A DNA stretch of 64,000 nucleotides from Nostoc sp. UHCC 0302 (GCF_038096175.1 NZ_CP151099.1:8286001-8350000), one strand, 5' to 3'; positions 27,503 to 38,570 are shown, numbered from the stretch's first letter. Numbers and translations: made by a program. The notes: generated by a model from the sequence alone, not told the origin.

Positions 27503-29032
27503 ATGGTCAGTCTGCTAGAAAATCCCTTGCGCGTTGGTCTGCAACAGCAAGGGATGCCCGAACCCCAAACTATAGTTATTTTTGGCGCTTCTGGTGACCT
27601 TACCTGGCGCAAATTAGTCCCAGCACTCTACAAATTGCGGCGGGAGAGGCGCATTCCACCAGAAACCACCATTGTCGGCGTAGCACGTCGAGAGTGGAGC
27701 CACGAGTACTTCCGCGAACAGATGCGGAAGGGCATGGAAGAAGCTCATGGTGGTGTTGACCCGGAAGAACTCTGGCAAGACTTCTCACAAGGTTTGTTCT
27801 ATTCACCTGGGGATATAGATGACCCTGAAGGCTACCAGAAACTGAAAAACTTGTTGGATGAATTAGACGAGAAACGGGGTACACGCGGGAACCGAATGTT
27901 CTACCTCTCAGTTGCTCCGAAATTCTTTCCAGAGGCAATCAGGCAATTAGGAACAGCTGGGATGCTAGACGACCCCTACAAGCATCGTCTAGTAATTGAA
28001 AAACCCTTTGGTCGAGACTTGGCATCGGCTCAAAGCCTTAACCAAGTTGTGCAGAAATACTGCAAAGAAAATCAAGTTTATCGCATTGACCACTATTTAG
28101 GTAAAGAGACAGTTCAAAACCTGCTAGTGTTTCGCTTCGCCAATGCGATTTTTGAACCGTTATGGAATCGTCATTTTGTTGACCACGTTCAAATTACGGT
28201 AGCAGAAACCGTGGGAGTGGAAGACCGCGCTGGTTACTATGAAAGCGCTGGTGCACTGCGGGATATGTTGCAAAACCACCTGATGCAACTTTACTGCCTA
28301 ACTGCAATGGAGGCTCCTAACTCAATGGATGCCGACAGTATTCGCACAGAAAAAGTTAAGGCACTGCAAGCTACTCGTTTAGCTAATGTTCACGATCTAT
28401 CACGTTCAGCAGTACGCGGTCAATATAGTGCTGGTTGGATGAAGGGTCAACCAGTACCAGGATATCGTACAGAACCAGGGGTTGATCCTAACTCTACAAC
28501 ACCGACTTATGTAGCGATGAAGTTTTTGGTTGACAACTGGCGCTGGCAAGGTGTTCCCTTCTATTTGCGTACAGGCAAACGAATGCCGAAAAAAGTTAGT
28601 GAGATTTCGATCCACTTCCGCGAAGTTCCTTCTCGGATGTTTCAATCTGCTGCGCGACAAACAAACGCTAATATTTTGGCGATGCGGATTCAGCCAAATG
28701 AAGGTATTTCTCTACGTTTTGATGTCAAAATGCCTGGAGCAGAATTCCGTACTCGTTCGGTAGACATGGATTTTAGTTATGGTTCCTTTGGTATCGAAGC
28801 AACTTCCGATGCCTATGACCGCCTATTTCTCGATTGTATGATGGGCGATCAAACATTGTTCACACGGGCAGACGAAGTGGAAGCAGCTTGGCAAGTAGTA
28901 ACTCCAGCCCTTTCAGTTTGGGATGCACCCGCAGATCCAACCTTTATTCCGCAGTACGAAGCTGGTACTTGGGAACCAGCAGAAGCAGAATTCTTAATTA
29001 ACCAGGATGGTCGTCGCTGGCGCAGACTGTAG
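27503..29032 (+). CDS. zwf: Glucose-6-phosphate 1-dehydrogenase
   Basis: This enzyme catalyses the first step of the oxidative pentose phosphate pathway, supplying NADPH in the dark and in heterocysts. The 509-residue protein has the coenzyme motif [11 protein letters not shown] (residues 29-39) and the substrate site RIDHYLGKE. In cyanobacteria the enzyme is activated by OpcA, encoded next, and inactivated by thioredoxin-dependent reduction. That regulation is known for the family, not shown here. Confidence 0.96.
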   Translation: MVSLLENPLRVGLQQQGMPEPQTIVIFGASGDLTWRKLVPALYKLRRERRIPPETTIVGVARREWSHEYFREQMRKGMEEAHGGVDPEELWQDFSQGLFYSPGDIDDPEGYQKLKNLLDELDEKRGTRGNRMFYLSVAPKFFPEAIRQLGTAGMLDDPYKHRLVIEKPFGRDLASAQSLNQVVQKYCKENQVYRIDHYLGKETVQNLLVFRFANAIFEPLWNRHFVDHVQITVAETVGVEDRAGYYESAGALRDMLQNHLMQLYCLTAMEAPNSMDADSIRTEKVKALQATRLANVHDLSRSAVRGQYSAGWMKGQPVPGYRTEPGVDPNSTTPTYVAMKFLVDNWRWQGVPFYLRTGKRMPKKVSEISIHFREVPSRMFQSAARQTNANILAMRIQPNEGISLRFDVKMPGAEFRTRSVDMDFSYGSFGIEATSDAYDRLFLDCMMGDQTLFTRADEVEAAWQVVTPALSVWDAPADPTFIPQYEAGTWEPAEAEFLINQDGRRWRRL

Positions 29033-29132
29033 AAAGTGATGAGTTATGAGTTATGAGTTAATAATTCCTAATTCCTAATTCCTATGCAAGTGATGAGTTA
29101 TGGCTAGTTCGTAACTCCTAACTCATCACTCC

Positions 29133-29161
29133 TGTACAGACGCGATTAATCGTGTCTCTAC
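29133..29161. repeat. Dispersed palindromic element, short form
   Basis: TGTACAGACGCGATTAATCG followed by TGTCTCTA: the two ends of the 60-bp family joined without the core. It lies between zwf and opcA. Confidence 0.75.
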
Positions 29162-29221
29162 TCATAACTCTTAACTTCTAACCTATTCAAAAAACAAAGC
29201 TGAAAACTCAAAACGATTGCT

Positions 29222-30601
29222 ATGACTCCCCAAGCTCCTACCATTTTTTCACTTCAGGCACCGAAGGATATTTCGCTCTCCGAAATAGATGCGGAACTTA
29301 ATCAAATTTGGCAAAGCTACGGCATTACCGGTGAAGACGGTGGACTTCCTGCTGCCACTCGGGCCACTACTTTTACGCTAGTTGTTTACGAACCGGAAGA
29401 AACTCAGTATCTATTGGCTGCATTAGGATTTTACAACGGCCCAATTGATGGAATTTTAGGGCCGCAGACAGATACAGCTTTACGGCAAGTACAGAAAAAA
29501 TATGGACTAGCAGAAACTGGAACCACAACACCTGAAACGGTAACCGTTTTGCGAGAAGAATTCGCCAAACTTCAAGGCAACGGGGCTACAGGAGAGAATG
29601 GTTCTGGTGGTAATAGCTATAGCTATAATGCCACAAGTCCTACAATTGCTGATGAAATTGCCCTCCGCAACCCTTGCCGGATCATTGCTCTGTTTCCAAT
29701 TGCTGGAGAAGATGAAGGAGTCAAGGCTCAAGTTTCTGCTTATTGCCCTATCCAAAAGCAATCATCAAGTACACTCATTTGCTGCGAATATATCACTCTT
29801 AGTGGCACAGCCGCCGCTTTGGAACGTGTGGGTGGGATGATTCCAGCGTTGTTGATTGGCGGTTTACCGAAGTTTCTTTGGTGGAAAGCAACACCAGACC
29901 CCAACAACGGTTTATTCAAGCGGCTGGCAGCAGTTTGCAATAATGTAATTGTGGATTCGTGCCGCTTTAACGCCGCAGAAACTGATTTACTTCGCTTACA
30001 AGAGTTGGTAGAAGTTGGCGTTCCCTTAGCTGACCTCAACTGGCGTCGCCTCTCAGGATGGCAAGAGTTGACAGCTGAAGCCTACGACCCACCCCATCGT
30101 CGTGCTGCGATCGCAGAAATTGATAGAGTAACTATTGATTATGAAAAAGGCAATCCCGCCCAAGGACTGCTGTTCCTGGGTTGGCTAGCGAGCCGATTAG
30201 AATGGTTACCAGTTTCTTATCAAAGGGAAAGCGGAGATTATGAAATCACTCGCATTCGCTTCATTGCAAAAAACCAGCGACAAGTGGAAGTTGAGTTAGC
30301 GGGAGTCCCAGTTGCTGATGCGGGTGATATCAGCGGTGACTTGATTGCTTTACGCCTCAGTTCGACCAATCCGCAAGCTGATTGTGGTACAGTAATCTGC
30401 TCAGAAACAGGTGGTTGTATGCGGATGGAAACCCACGGCGGAGCTCAAGCCGCAGGTCTATTTCAACAAGTGAGTTCACTTTCGGAACAAAAAGCGGAAG
30501 CATTACTAAGTCAGCAGGTGCAACGCTGGGGTCGCGAGTCGCTGTTTGAAGAAAGTCTGGGGATAATAGCGAAGATTCTCAAATTGGAAACGAATAGTTA
30601 G
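29222..30601 (+). CDS. opcA: Glucose-6-phosphate dehydrogenase assembly protein OpcA
   Basis: An activator of glucose-6-phosphate dehydrogenase, acting by promoting its active oligomer. The 459-residue protein has an N-terminal peptidoglycan-binding-like helical unit (about 60-115, recognised from LGFYNGPIDGILGPQTD), then a low-complexity linker, then the OpcA domain (about 145-455, ALRNPCRIIALFP). The wall-binding fold in a cytosolic protein probably serves another binding role. It ends the operon, followed by a terminator. Confidence 0.93.
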   Translation: MTPQAPTIFSLQAPKDISLSEIDAELNQIWQSYGITGEDGGLPAATRATTFTLVVYEPEETQYLLAALGFYNGPIDGILGPQTDTALRQVQKKYGLAETGTTTPETVTVLREEFAKLQGNGATGENGSGGNSYSYNATSPTIADEIALRNPCRIIALFPIAGEDEGVKAQVSAYCPIQKQSSSTLICCEYITLSGTAAALERVGGMIPALLIGGLPKFLWWKATPDPNNGLFKRLAAVCNNVIVDSCRFNAAETDLLRLQELVEVGVPLADLNWRRLSGWQELTAEAYDPPHRRAAIAEIDRVTIDYEKGNPAQGLLFLGWLASRLEWLPVSYQRESGDYEITRIRFIAKNQRQVEVELAGVPVADAGDISGDLIALRLSSTNPQADCGTVICSETGGCMRMETHGGAQAAGLFQQVSSLSEQKAEALLSQQVQRWGRESLFEESLGIIAKILKLETNS

Positions 30602-30647
30602 GTTTGCCTAGAAAGAATCAAATTTCCCAAAATACGAAAAAGATAAA

Positions 30648-30688
30648 CTCTCTAGATGATTGGATATTCCAAAAATCTGGAGGGTTTT
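30648..30688. terminator. Intrinsic terminator of the fbp-tal-zwf-opcA cluster
   Basis: A 10-bp stem (30648-30657 with 30675-30684, two or three G-T pairs) and a TTTT tail at 30685-30688. It sits between convergent opcA and aroC and may serve both. Confidence 0.75.
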
Positions 30689-30768
30689 CTCTTGCTAGCG
30701 AATTTTTCGCAAATTCTATGCTGCATTAGACCTTTGACATTTTTCAGCAATCTGATCGCCTCAAAGTC

Positions 30769-31857
30769 TTACAACACCTTGCACTGAGCATGATGCCGCA
30801 ATAAGTGGTCACACAGCACCAATGCCACCATCGCCTCCACCATTGGAACTGCACGCGGTAGCACACAAGGGTCATGCCGTCCTTTAGCTGCTAATAGCGT
30901 TTCTTCGCCCTCACGAGTTACTGTTTTTTGCTCTTTTCTAATTGTTGCTGTTGGCTTAAAGGCAACCCGCAAGATAATATTTTCCCCGTTGGAAATTCCT
31001 CCCTGAATACCGCCAGAACGGTTAGTTACAGTCCGAATTTCACCATTCTCATCAATATAAAATTCGTCGTTATGCTCAATTCCTGTTAACAGGGTTCCTG
31101 CAAAACCAGAACCAATTTCAAACCCTTTGCTAGCAGGGAGAGACAAGACACCTTTAGCGATATCTGCTTCTAATTTATCAAATACTGGTTCACCCAAACC
31201 TTTCGGCACATTCCGCGCCACACATTCCACTACACCGCCGATGGAATCACCTTGTCTGCCAATTTGCTCGATTAATTCAATCATGCGATCGCCAGTTTCA
31301 GCATCGGGACAGCGGACAATATTGCTTTCCACTTGTTCTAAGGTGACGGTATTTGGATCAACAACACCTTCTAAGTCTTTAATGCGCTTGACGTAAGCGA
31401 TAACTTCTACATTAGCAACTTGACGGAGAATTTTTTTAGCGATCGCACCTGCTGCTACTCTTCCAATTGTCTCACGTGCTGATGATCTTCCCCCACCTTG
31501 CCAATTGCGAATGCCATATTTGGCATCATAAGTCGCATCTGCATGAGAAGGGCGATACTTTTCGGCCATCTCATCATAGTCTTGGGGACGAGTGTCTTTA
31601 TTCCGCACCAAAATTGATATCGGCGTTCCCAGAGTTTTCCCCTCAAATACGCCAGAAAGTATCTCGCAGGTGTCTGCTTCTTTACGAGGGGTCGTAATTT
31701 TACTTTGTCCTGGACGCCTTCTATCTAGTTCTACTTGAATTTCTTCAGTTGAAATTTCTAGCTGTGGAGGACAACCATCAATCACAACCCCCACACCGCC
31801 GCCGTGAGACTCACCAAAAGTAGTGATGCGAAATAGATGCCCGAAAGTATTGCCCAT
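30769..31857 (-). CDS. aroC: Chorismate synthase
   Basis: This enzyme converts 5-enolpyruvylshikimate-3-phosphate to chorismate, using reduced FMN without net redox change. It is the last shared step to aromatic amino acids. The 362-residue protein starts [18 protein letters not shown], recognised from [15 protein letters not shown]. It also has [21 protein letters not shown], seen in [10 protein letters not shown], and [17 protein letters not shown] near the end. The length is typical. Confidence 0.96.
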   Translation of the reverse strand: MGNTFGHLFRITTFGESHGGGVGVVIDGCPPQLEISTEEIQVELDRRRPGQSKITTPRKEADTCEILSGVFEGKTLGTPISILVRNKDTRPQDYDEMAEKYRPSHADATYDAKYGIRNWQGGGRSSARETIGRVAAGAIAKKILRQVANVEVIAYVKRIKDLEGVVDPNTVTLEQVESNIVRCPDAETGDRMIELIEQIGRQGDSIGGVVECVARNVPKGLGEPVFDKLEADIAKGVLSLPASKGFEIGSGFAGTLLTGIEHNDEFYIDENGEIRTVTNRSGGIQGGISNGENIILRVAFKPTATIRKEQKTVTREGEETLLAAKGRHDPCVLPRAVPMVEAMVALVLCDHLLRHHAQCKVL

Positions 31858-32053
31858 GTTATTGAGGAAAAAAATGAGGCTTATGTATTTTAACTAGAGT
31901 TTTGGCAAAAGTTAATTTGTGTTTTTGTTGTTTTTATAGTACTTGTTGTCTTTCTCTTTCCAATTTATCCAAATATATCTAAATTTATATTTTTTACTGA
32001 GATAAAATCACTAGGGCTGCAAGGAAGAGGAGTTATATGTCATCCCTCAAAGC

Positions 32054-32087
32054 AAAAAGCGCCCTGCCAAACGGCAGGGCGCTTTTT
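32054..32087. terminator. Strong bidirectional terminator after psbA
   Basis: A perfect 10-bp GC-rich stem (32059-32068 with 32073-32082, loop AAAC) with an A-tract on one side and a T-tract on the other. It ends psbA on the minus strand and would also stop + strand transcription. Confidence 0.92.
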
Positions 32088-32106
32088 ATTTAGCTAATCT
32101 TCAGTA

Positions 32107-33189
32107 TTAACCGTTGATAGCAGGAGCAGTTAGAGCAACAGGAGCAGCTTCACCAGCAGCTAAGTCTAGGGGGAAGTTGTGAGCGTTACGCTCGTGCATT
32201 ACTTCCATACCCAAGTTAGCGCGGTTGATTACGTCTGCCCAAGTGTTGATGACGCGACCTTGAGAGTCAATTACTGATTGGTTAAAGTTGAAACCATTCA
32301 GGTTGAATGCCATCGTGCTGACACCCAAAGCAGTGAACCAGATACCGACGACAGGCCATGCTGCTAAGAAGAAGTGGAGTGAACGGCTGTTGTTGAAAGA
32401 AGCGTATTGGAAGATTAGACGACCGAAGTAGCCGTGGGCTGCAACGATGTTGTAGGTTTCTTCTTCTTGACCGAACTTGTAACCGTAGTTTAGAGATTCG
32501 GTTTCGGTGGTTTCACGCACCAAGGAAGAGGTTACCAAAGAACCGTGCATTGCAGAGAACAAGGAACCGCCGAATACACCAGCCACACCTAACATATGGA
32601 AGGGGTGCATCAAGATGTTGTGTTCAGCTTGGAACACAATCATGAAGTTGAAGGTTCCAGAGATACCCAAAGGCATACCATCGGAGAAAGAACCTTGACC
32701 AATTGGGTAGATCAACAATACTGCCGCTGCGGAAGCCAAAGGTGCGCTGTAAGCTACGCAGATCCAAGGACGCATACCCAAGCGGTAGGACAATTCCCAC
32801 TGACGGCCCATGTAGCAAGCACAACCGATTAAGAAGTGGAAAACCACCAATTGGTAAGGGCCACCGTTGTACAACCATTCATCTAAGGAAGCTGCTTCCC
32901 AGATTGGGTAGAAGTGCAAACCGATCGCATTTGAAGAAGGAACAACTGCACCAGAGATGATGTTGTTTCCGTATATCAAAGAACCTGCTACTGGTTCGCG
33001 GATACCATCGATGTCTACTGGAGGAGCAGCGACGAATGCGATGATGAAGCAGACGGTAGCGGCTAGCAAGGTAGGGATCATCAATACACCGAACCAACCG
33101 ACATAAATCCGGTTTTCAGTGCTGGTGATCCAATTGCAAAACCGTTCCCAAACGTTGGCGCTTTCGCGACGTTGTAAGGTTGTGGTCAT
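32107..33189 (-). CDS. psbA: Photosystem II reaction-centre protein D1
   Basis: The D1 core subunit binds P680, the pheophytin, QB and the Mn cluster in thylakoid membranes. The 360-residue precursor has Mn ligands in [13 protein letters not shown] (His332, Glu333, Asp342, C-terminal Ala344) and Glu189/His190 in QAEHN. The 16-residue tail after Ala344 is removed by CtpA. Residue 130 is Gln (GRQWELS), the D1:1 (low-light) variant rather than the Glu130 form. Heavy conservation and strong codon bias fit a highly expressed gene. Confidence 0.98.
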   Translation of the reverse strand: MTTTLQRRESANVWERFCNWITSTENRIYVGWFGVLMIPTLLAATVCFIIAFVAAPPVDIDGIREPVAGSLIYGNNIISGAVVPSSNAIGLHFYPIWEAASLDEWLYNGGPYQLVVFHFLIGCACYMGRQWELSYRLGMRPWICVAYSAPLASAAAVLLIYPIGQGSFSDGMPLGISGTFNFMIVFQAEHNILMHPFHMLGVAGVFGGSLFSAMHGSLVTSSLVRETTETESLNYGYKFGQEEETYNIVAAHGYFGRLIFQYASFNNSRSLHFFLAAWPVVGIWFTALGVSTMAFNLNGFNFNQSVIDSQGRVINTWADVINRANLGMEVMHERNAHNFPLDLAAGEAAPVALTAPAING

Positions 33190-33639
33190 TGTTTTATAAG
33201 TGCTGTGTGTTTATTAAAAATGAAGTAGGCGGATTTTTTTCTGCCTGATGAAACAAGTCTACATTAACTTACTTGTACTCAATATTTCGCTTAATAGTTT
33301 GTAATATTTTTTTCTTATTAAACTCACATGAATGTAAAGTTTACCTTCCAGAAGAATCAATTATAAAATTACTGTATTCAAGGTTTAAAAGCCTTGAAGG
33401 AGTTGGCGATCGCGTTAGCGTAGCCTCTCGTACCACTTCCCTGCGGGACGCTGCGCGTTAGCAGAGCTTTCGCTTTAGCGATACGTGTAAGCAAGCTAAA
33501 TAAAGTGTCTTTGATAGGAGAAGGAAGGCATTGCTGTAGTTTTTTAATCTTTACATTACTTAATAATTAATCTGTTGAATTATTGAAAAAGTTGAACAGG
33601 ATAGGCATTATCTACCCTGTTCATATAGAGAGGTTTTAA
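33190..33639. promoter_or_regulatory. psbA upstream region with dispersed repeats
   Basis: The psbA promoter must lie within the first ~120 bp next to the gene, but no box pair of good spacing was found. From about 33404 to 33490 a repetitive GC-rich mosaic occurs, including CCCTGCGGGACGCTGCGCG, the sequence also embedded in hrcA. No gene was found. Confidence 0.5.
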
Positions 33640-35139
33640 TTAAAAATCAAAGTAGATGTAAGGCAAACTGCCTTCTGGAGCAAATAACCAAACAGCATAA
33701 AGGCAAAGAGGAACGAAGACTAGCTTGAGCGGCCAGTTAAAATCTAACTTTAACTTCCGGCTAAAGGTATAGACTATAGCCATGAGGGCAGCTAAAGTTC
33801 CCAATACCCAAGCGAGTTGGTATTGACTCATGTTCAAGGCTTCTACATAAACTTTTTGAGCAAATTGTTGATCGGCTGGATAGCCCCAAAGATGCCGCAG
33901 TACTACAGAAGAGTCTTGGAGGTTTGGTAGGCGAAACCAGATCCAAGAGATAAAAACCATGAGTTGGGTCAAAAACCAAGCTGAAAGTATACCCAGAGGG
34001 TTGTGCCAGAATTTTTCCAGATTTTCAAAGCGATCGCCTAGAGCATTTGTAAGTCGATGAACAACTAAAGCTAAACCGTGGAATGCTCCCCATACGACAA
34101 AACCCCAAGCAGAACCGTGCCAGACTCCAGCAATCAACATGACAATGAACAAATTCCAGCAAGTGCGGATTAAACCTTGGCGAGAACCACCCAAAGGAAA
34201 GTAAACATAATTACGCAGCCAATCTCCTAGGGTTATGTGCCAGCGTCGCCAGAATTCTCCAATGCTTGTAGTGAAGTAGGGAAAGTCAAAATTTTCAGGT
34301 AGAACTAAGCCGAAGAGCAAAGCAGTACCGCGGGCAATGTCTACATAACCATTGAAATCCAAATATAACTGTAAGCCGTAAGCAAATGTAGCTAACCAAA
34401 GATCAGTACTACCTGCCCGTTGCAGGTTACCAAAACATAAATCGACAAAAATGCCCAAATTGTCTGCAAGAATACCTTTTTTGACTGCCCCTCTAGCAAT
34501 CAACCACAGTGCCTCTGCAACTCTATTAGCAGTCGGAAAGTGCAGCGTATTTAATTGACTTGCTAAGTTGTGGTAACGAGTAATTGGCCCTGAAATTAGT
34601 TTGGCGAAGAATAATTTATATGTCGCAAATTTGAGAAACTGGTCAGTAGCAGGAGCGCCGCGATAAACATCTATTAAATAGGCAATACACTCAAAAGTAA
34701 AAAATGAAATTCCTAAAGGAGCAATCAATTTAAAAGGGCTATCTGGTGAATTTCTCTCTAAAGGAATTAATAAATTGACTAAAGGAGATAAATACTTAAA
34801 CCCTAATAACAATACAACATTTAAAACTATACCGAACCATAAAAGTTTCAAACGTCTAAGATTCCAATCACCTTGAGCAAATTGCCACTCTTCATTCGAG
34901 ATTTGCCAGTCAAGAGAATGTTTTCCAGGTGAGGTATTTTTACCAATTTCTAGCCCAACCCGAAAATTAATAAAAGTTAGCGCTAATAGCAATGGGACAT
35001 ACTGAACATTTAAAGATGCATAGAAAACAAGACTGGCAATTAACAGCGTCCATAACCGCAATTTTTGTTCTGCTAAAGACCAGTAAATTCCTAATACACT
35101 CAGCAAGAACAGCCCATAAAAAATTGAGATAAATTTCAT
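33640..35139 (-). CDS. MBOAT family O-acyltransferase (AlgI-like)
   Basis: A 499-residue integral membrane protein with about ten helices. It has the MBOAT signature FWRRWHITLGDWLRNYVYFPLGGS, recognised from EFWRRWHITLGDWLR, and the conserved His in VWHGSAWGFVVWGAFHG. AlgI-type proteins pass acetyl groups across the membrane to a partner that acetylates a polysaccharide. The upstream gene encodes a large SGNH-like protein that could be that partner. The glycan is not identified. Confidence 0.88.
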   Translation of the reverse strand: MKFISIFYGLFLLSVLGIYWSLAEQKLRLWTLLIASLVFYASLNVQYVPLLLALTFINFRVGLEIGKNTSPGKHSLDWQISNEEWQFAQGDWNLRRLKLLWFGIVLNVVLLLGFKYLSPLVNLLIPLERNSPDSPFKLIAPLGISFFTFECIAYLIDVYRGAPATDQFLKFATYKLFFAKLISGPITRYHNLASQLNTLHFPTANRVAEALWLIARGAVKKGILADNLGIFVDLCFGNLQRAGSTDLWLATFAYGLQLYLDFNGYVDIARGTALLFGLVLPENFDFPYFTTSIGEFWRRWHITLGDWLRNYVYFPLGGSRQGLIRTCWNLFIVMLIAGVWHGSAWGFVVWGAFHGLALVVHRLTNALGDRFENLEKFWHNPLGILSAWFLTQLMVFISWIWFRLPNLQDSSVVLRHLWGYPADQQFAQKVYVEALNMSQYQLAWVLGTLAALMAIVYTFSRKLKLDFNWPLKLVFVPLCLYAVWLFAPEGSLPYIYFDF

Positions 35140-35197
35140 TGGTTAGTCATTTGTCATTTGTCATTTGTCATTGGGCATTGAGGTGCTGAGTTAGGAG

Positions 35198-35258
35198 TAG
35201 AGACGCGATTATACCCTTACGAGAAGCCGCTCTTCGAGCGTCTACGCGTCTGTACAAG
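35198..35258. repeat. Dispersed palindromic element, long form, copy 3 (inverted)
   Basis: Inverted copy of the 2477/13576 family, containing CTTACGAGAAGCCGC. It lies between the MBOAT gene and the DUF1574-type gene. Confidence 0.85.
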
Positions 35259-35325
35259 AACCAAGGTCAAGAGTTATTTCTCAGTATTTCTTCCCCTTGT
35301 CTCCCCTGCCCCCTGCTCCTCTGCT

Positions 35326-38300
35326 CTACTTAGCTGACCAAGGAATCATTGGGTCATTAGCCAGCTTTTTGGAAACTTCGTATGCACCAAATCGATTCAG
35401 GTGGCTGGGGTCAGAAAAGTAGTCGTTTGCTTTTGGCCACTGTTGGCTTAAATCGCGATAGATAAAGTTAGGACTAGTCGCAAGCCGCAACATATATTGC
35501 TGAAATTCTTGCTCATATTTTTTCCGAACTGGATCTAAATATTCTGCGGTAAGAGGCATATTGACAAATACCAAGGGAATTTTATGAGACTGGGTAAACC
35601 CAAGCAAAGATTGTAAGGCAGCATCTTGCTGACCTCCTACTTGGAAGGATTTATAGTCGTTGTCATAATTTCCTGGGACTTTGGAATGTTTTTGATAATA
35701 CCTACTAGGATTGAAGCGGATAGATAAAGGTAGAAAACCATCAAAGTCAACTGCTTGCAAGGAAGTATCTTCTTCTGTACCATCAGTTGTTGACTTGGCT
35801 TGTGATGTGACTGTTTGAGCATGATCGCTAACCAAAGGCAATGAGTTTAGTTGTTTTTGTAATAAACTCTTGAACTGGTCGCGGTTTTGGTAGGTAGCAG
35901 AAACAGTAGCTAAAGCTTCATTTAACCACTGATCTACGGCTTGATAGCCGTTAATCTCCTGTTTTTCTTCTTTTATTTTTTGCTCGTTAGAAGAATTTGC
36001 AGAAGTTTTAATGACATCTTCACTACTCTCGGTTGTTAATTCTTTCTGCAAAGCCTGTTTATAGCCCTTTGACGAGGTGATCGCTTTAAAGGTTATATCC
36101 TCGCGACCACTGTTGAAAGCACGAGCGCCATCTGCCCACAGAATGAGTTTTGGTAGTTCTGATGGTTCTAAAACTTGACGGACAAGAAAGTCTACAACTT
36201 GTGCTGTGGCTCCGTTAATACCAAAGTTAAATACATCAATATTTTTATAACCCTGAGTCCCCAAAATTTTAGAAAGCGCTGCCGGATCAACTCCTCTGAG
36301 GGCGCGAGAAGAGCCAATAACTAAAACATCTGGAGGTTTACCAGTTCTAGACAATCGCTCTTTATACAACGCTAGTTGCTCATCTAACTGTCTAACATTG
36401 AAACTTGGCATTTGCGATCGCGCTGCCAACAGGATAGCGGTTGCAGTAGCTTTTTCTTTTAATGGTGCGGCTGCCAAATTCGTTGTTTGATTATCATTAC
36501 TTTGAGTAAACTCAGACGCATTAAACACAGAACTACTATTTTGCGGAGTTTTTCCCTTGGGAGTATTGGTTAAAAATGCCGTTCTTTCAGTCTGACTTTT
36601 CTGAGATGTCAATGATGCTTTTTGCTCTGAAGTTGAGGGCGAGATATTAGCAGCACTTGGTGTAGCTGGCATAGTGCGGGTGATGATTTCACCCAACACC
36701 CAGTCAGTTTGCAGGGTAAGTAATAATCCCAAACTTCCCCAAACCAAAGCTACTTTCAGCCCTTGAGCGTCAGGGTTTTGCTGTGCTGATTGCTGATTTT
36801 CGGTAAATAGCTGCGTTCCTAACAGCCATTTTTTCGCTGTGGCACTTGTCGTTACCAGCCAATCCCGTGCCACTTTCTTAACAAAAGTTTGAACTTCTTC
36901 TGTAGTTAAATCAGGGCGGAAAATCGGCTCGCTTGTGTCAGAAGTTATCAGATCGCTAACATATTGAGAAGCCGCAGCGAATTCTGGGGTTGCTTCTGGG
37001 ACTAAACGTTGGCGATGCTCAAAATCAACTCCGTAATGCCAAAAAGGTTCTTTATTACCAGCACGGCGTCCGTAAACTCGTACCCCTTTAATGCCAGGAA
37101 TTTTTAACTGACGGACAAACTGAGCAACTTTGCTGGCGATTTGTTGACGCGCGGGACAAACAGGTGCATCGCACATAATGTGCAATAAATCGCCTTTATT
37201 TAGTAAAAGTACGCGTATCCCACCTGTCAAAAGACGCCAATCCAACTCAGGATTGAGTAAGCGTTCCAATAGAAAGACGATCGCTCCTTCATCGCCAGTA
37301 GTTGCCAAATCTAACGGTGATGTTGCTAAAGCTGGATGAGCCGCCGCAGGTAATGAAAGCCAATCGATCCAAGCAGGTTGCTTCTCACCTGTTTTCTGCC
37401 CGTACATCGTGGCAGCGACAATGCCTTGGGGAGCAAGCGCTTCGAGCAGTGGTGAAATTGTCTCCAAGCACAACGCTTTATCTGGCGCTGGAGCGGTTTC
37501 TAAGGGGTCAAAAACTCTTGTGCAAAAGATATGTAGGGTTGATTCTTGCAGAGAAGCCTGGACAGCAATTTTGAAGGCGGAAAATACTTCCGTCAACAGG
37601 CGGGCGATCGCTTGCACATCTCCCCAACGCCCCCATTCCTTGAGCATCACCTCTGGAGGCGTTAGATCCACCCGCAGCAGCCAATCAGGTGCTGTTTCGC
37701 CACTCACTTGCGAAACAATAACCGCATCCTGGTAGCCCGAAAGCTCTAAATTACGTAATTTCTGAGCTATTGGTTCCGCAAGTAATGACGCATCTGGGCT
37801 ATAGCTCGATTGACAAAATATCCACAGGCGATTTTCTTCAGGCTGGGAGTTCAGTTTGGGTTGATATTTCTTAATCTTTACCTGTACTGCCACCCCCAAC
37901 GTACTCAAAGTTTCGCTAAGATAACGAGCAATAGCATCTGGGTATCCTTGGCGTGCCAAACTTTCGTTAGAGACAATCAGCGCCCCGCCAGGTTGTTTTG
38001 ATTTTTCCGAGTCTACTAACAGGGCTTGATTCACCTGCTCCAAATGCCGTTCTATTTGATTCAAGTAAACCCGATGACACCATTGGGGGCGCTGTTCCTC
38101 TTTCTTTCGCCCGTAGACAAATACTTGGTATATTGAGGGTTGTTCGCTGCTGGTGAGGCTATCCAAGTCTGCCTGTTGTAATGCTTGCAGCAAGTCAGAC
38201 AGAGTTTGCCAACGTTGCGGACAGTCTGTACCTTCACAAAGAATATGAAGGTCGTTTCCCCGCAACCGGACTTTCACCCCAAAAGTGTTGATCCCTGTTG

Positions 38301-38355
38301 CTTGGCTGACCAATTGCACTAAGGATTGCTGACGGTCTGGTAATACTGTTTTCAT
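35326..38355 (-). CDS. Large DUF1574-type protein with C-terminal SGNH-like domain
   Basis: A 1009-residue protein. The first ~470 residues hold several repeated alpha/beta units, each with IFC or IMC and VYGRK-like blocks. A transmembrane helix follows (about 540-560), then a Ser/Thr/Gln-rich linker. A C-terminal SGNH hydrolase-like domain (about 675-1005) starts with VLVIGSSRALRGVDP and ends with DPSHLNRFGAYEVS, the expected Ser and Asp-His sites. It is on the same strand as the MBOAT gene, with a repeat of about 60 bp in the gap. Known AlgI/AlgJ- and PatA/PatB-type pairs suggest glycan O-acylation, with this protein as transferase. Confidence 0.75.
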   Translation of the reverse strand: MKTVLPDRQQSLVQLVSQATGINTFGVKVRLRGNDLHILCEGTDCPQRWQTLSDLLQALQQADLDSLTSSEQPSIYQVFVYGRKKEEQRPQWCHRVYLNQIERHLEQVNQALLVDSEKSKQPGGALIVSNESLARQGYPDAIARYLSETLSTLGVAVQVKIKKYQPKLNSQPEENRLWIFCQSSYSPDASLLAEPIAQKLRNLELSGYQDAVIVSQVSGETAPDWLLRVDLTPPEVMLKEWGRWGDVQAIARLLTEVFSAFKIAVQASLQESTLHIFCTRVFDPLETAPAPDKALCLETISPLLEALAPQGIVAATMYGQKTGEKQPAWIDWLSLPAAAHPALATSPLDLATTGDEGAIVFLLERLLNPELDWRLLTGGIRVLLLNKGDLLHIMCDAPVCPARQQIASKVAQFVRQLKIPGIKGVRVYGRRAGNKEPFWHYGVDFEHRQRLVPEATPEFAAASQYVSDLITSDTSEPIFRPDLTTEEVQTFVKKVARDWLVTTSATAKKWLLGTQLFTENQQSAQQNPDAQGLKVALVWGSLGLLLTLQTDWVLGEIITRTMPATPSAANISPSTSEQKASLTSQKSQTERTAFLTNTPKGKTPQNSSSVFNASEFTQSNDNQTTNLAAAPLKEKATATAILLAARSQMPSFNVRQLDEQLALYKERLSRTGKPPDVLVIGSSRALRGVDPAALSKILGTQGYKNIDVFNFGINGATAQVVDFLVRQVLEPSELPKLILWADGARAFNSGREDITFKAITSSKGYKQALQKELTTESSEDVIKTSANSSNEQKIKEEKQEINGYQAVDQWLNEALATVSATYQNRDQFKSLLQKQLNSLPLVSDHAQTVTSQAKSTTDGTEEDTSLQAVDFDGFLPLSIRFNPSRYYQKHSKVPGNYDNDYKSFQVGGQQDAALQSLLGFTQSHKIPLVFVNMPLTAEYLDPVRKKYEQEFQQYMLRLATSPNFIYRDLSQQWPKANDYFSDPSHLNRFGAYEVSKKLANDPMIPWSAK

Positions 38356-38570
38356 CGGCAGTTAACTTTACGGGAAGCGATTATTGGGGGATAGTGCCTG
38401 CACTTGTAAACTAGAACCATACATCTACCACAGTTTGACGCTTTTTTTTAACATTTTTGTTACCTTTTGAGCTTGCAAAATGGGCAAAGATAGTTTTGTA
38501 CGGTTGCAAGTCAGACTGATGTTTAGTTTTGCGTTTATTCTACTCATCTTCCTACAACCAATAGTTAGCA

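Noticed and set aside
33190-33310. psbA promoter boxes (TTGAGT and TAGACT on the minus strand).
   Set aside because: The spacing is only about 15 bp and matches are poor, so no site was called.
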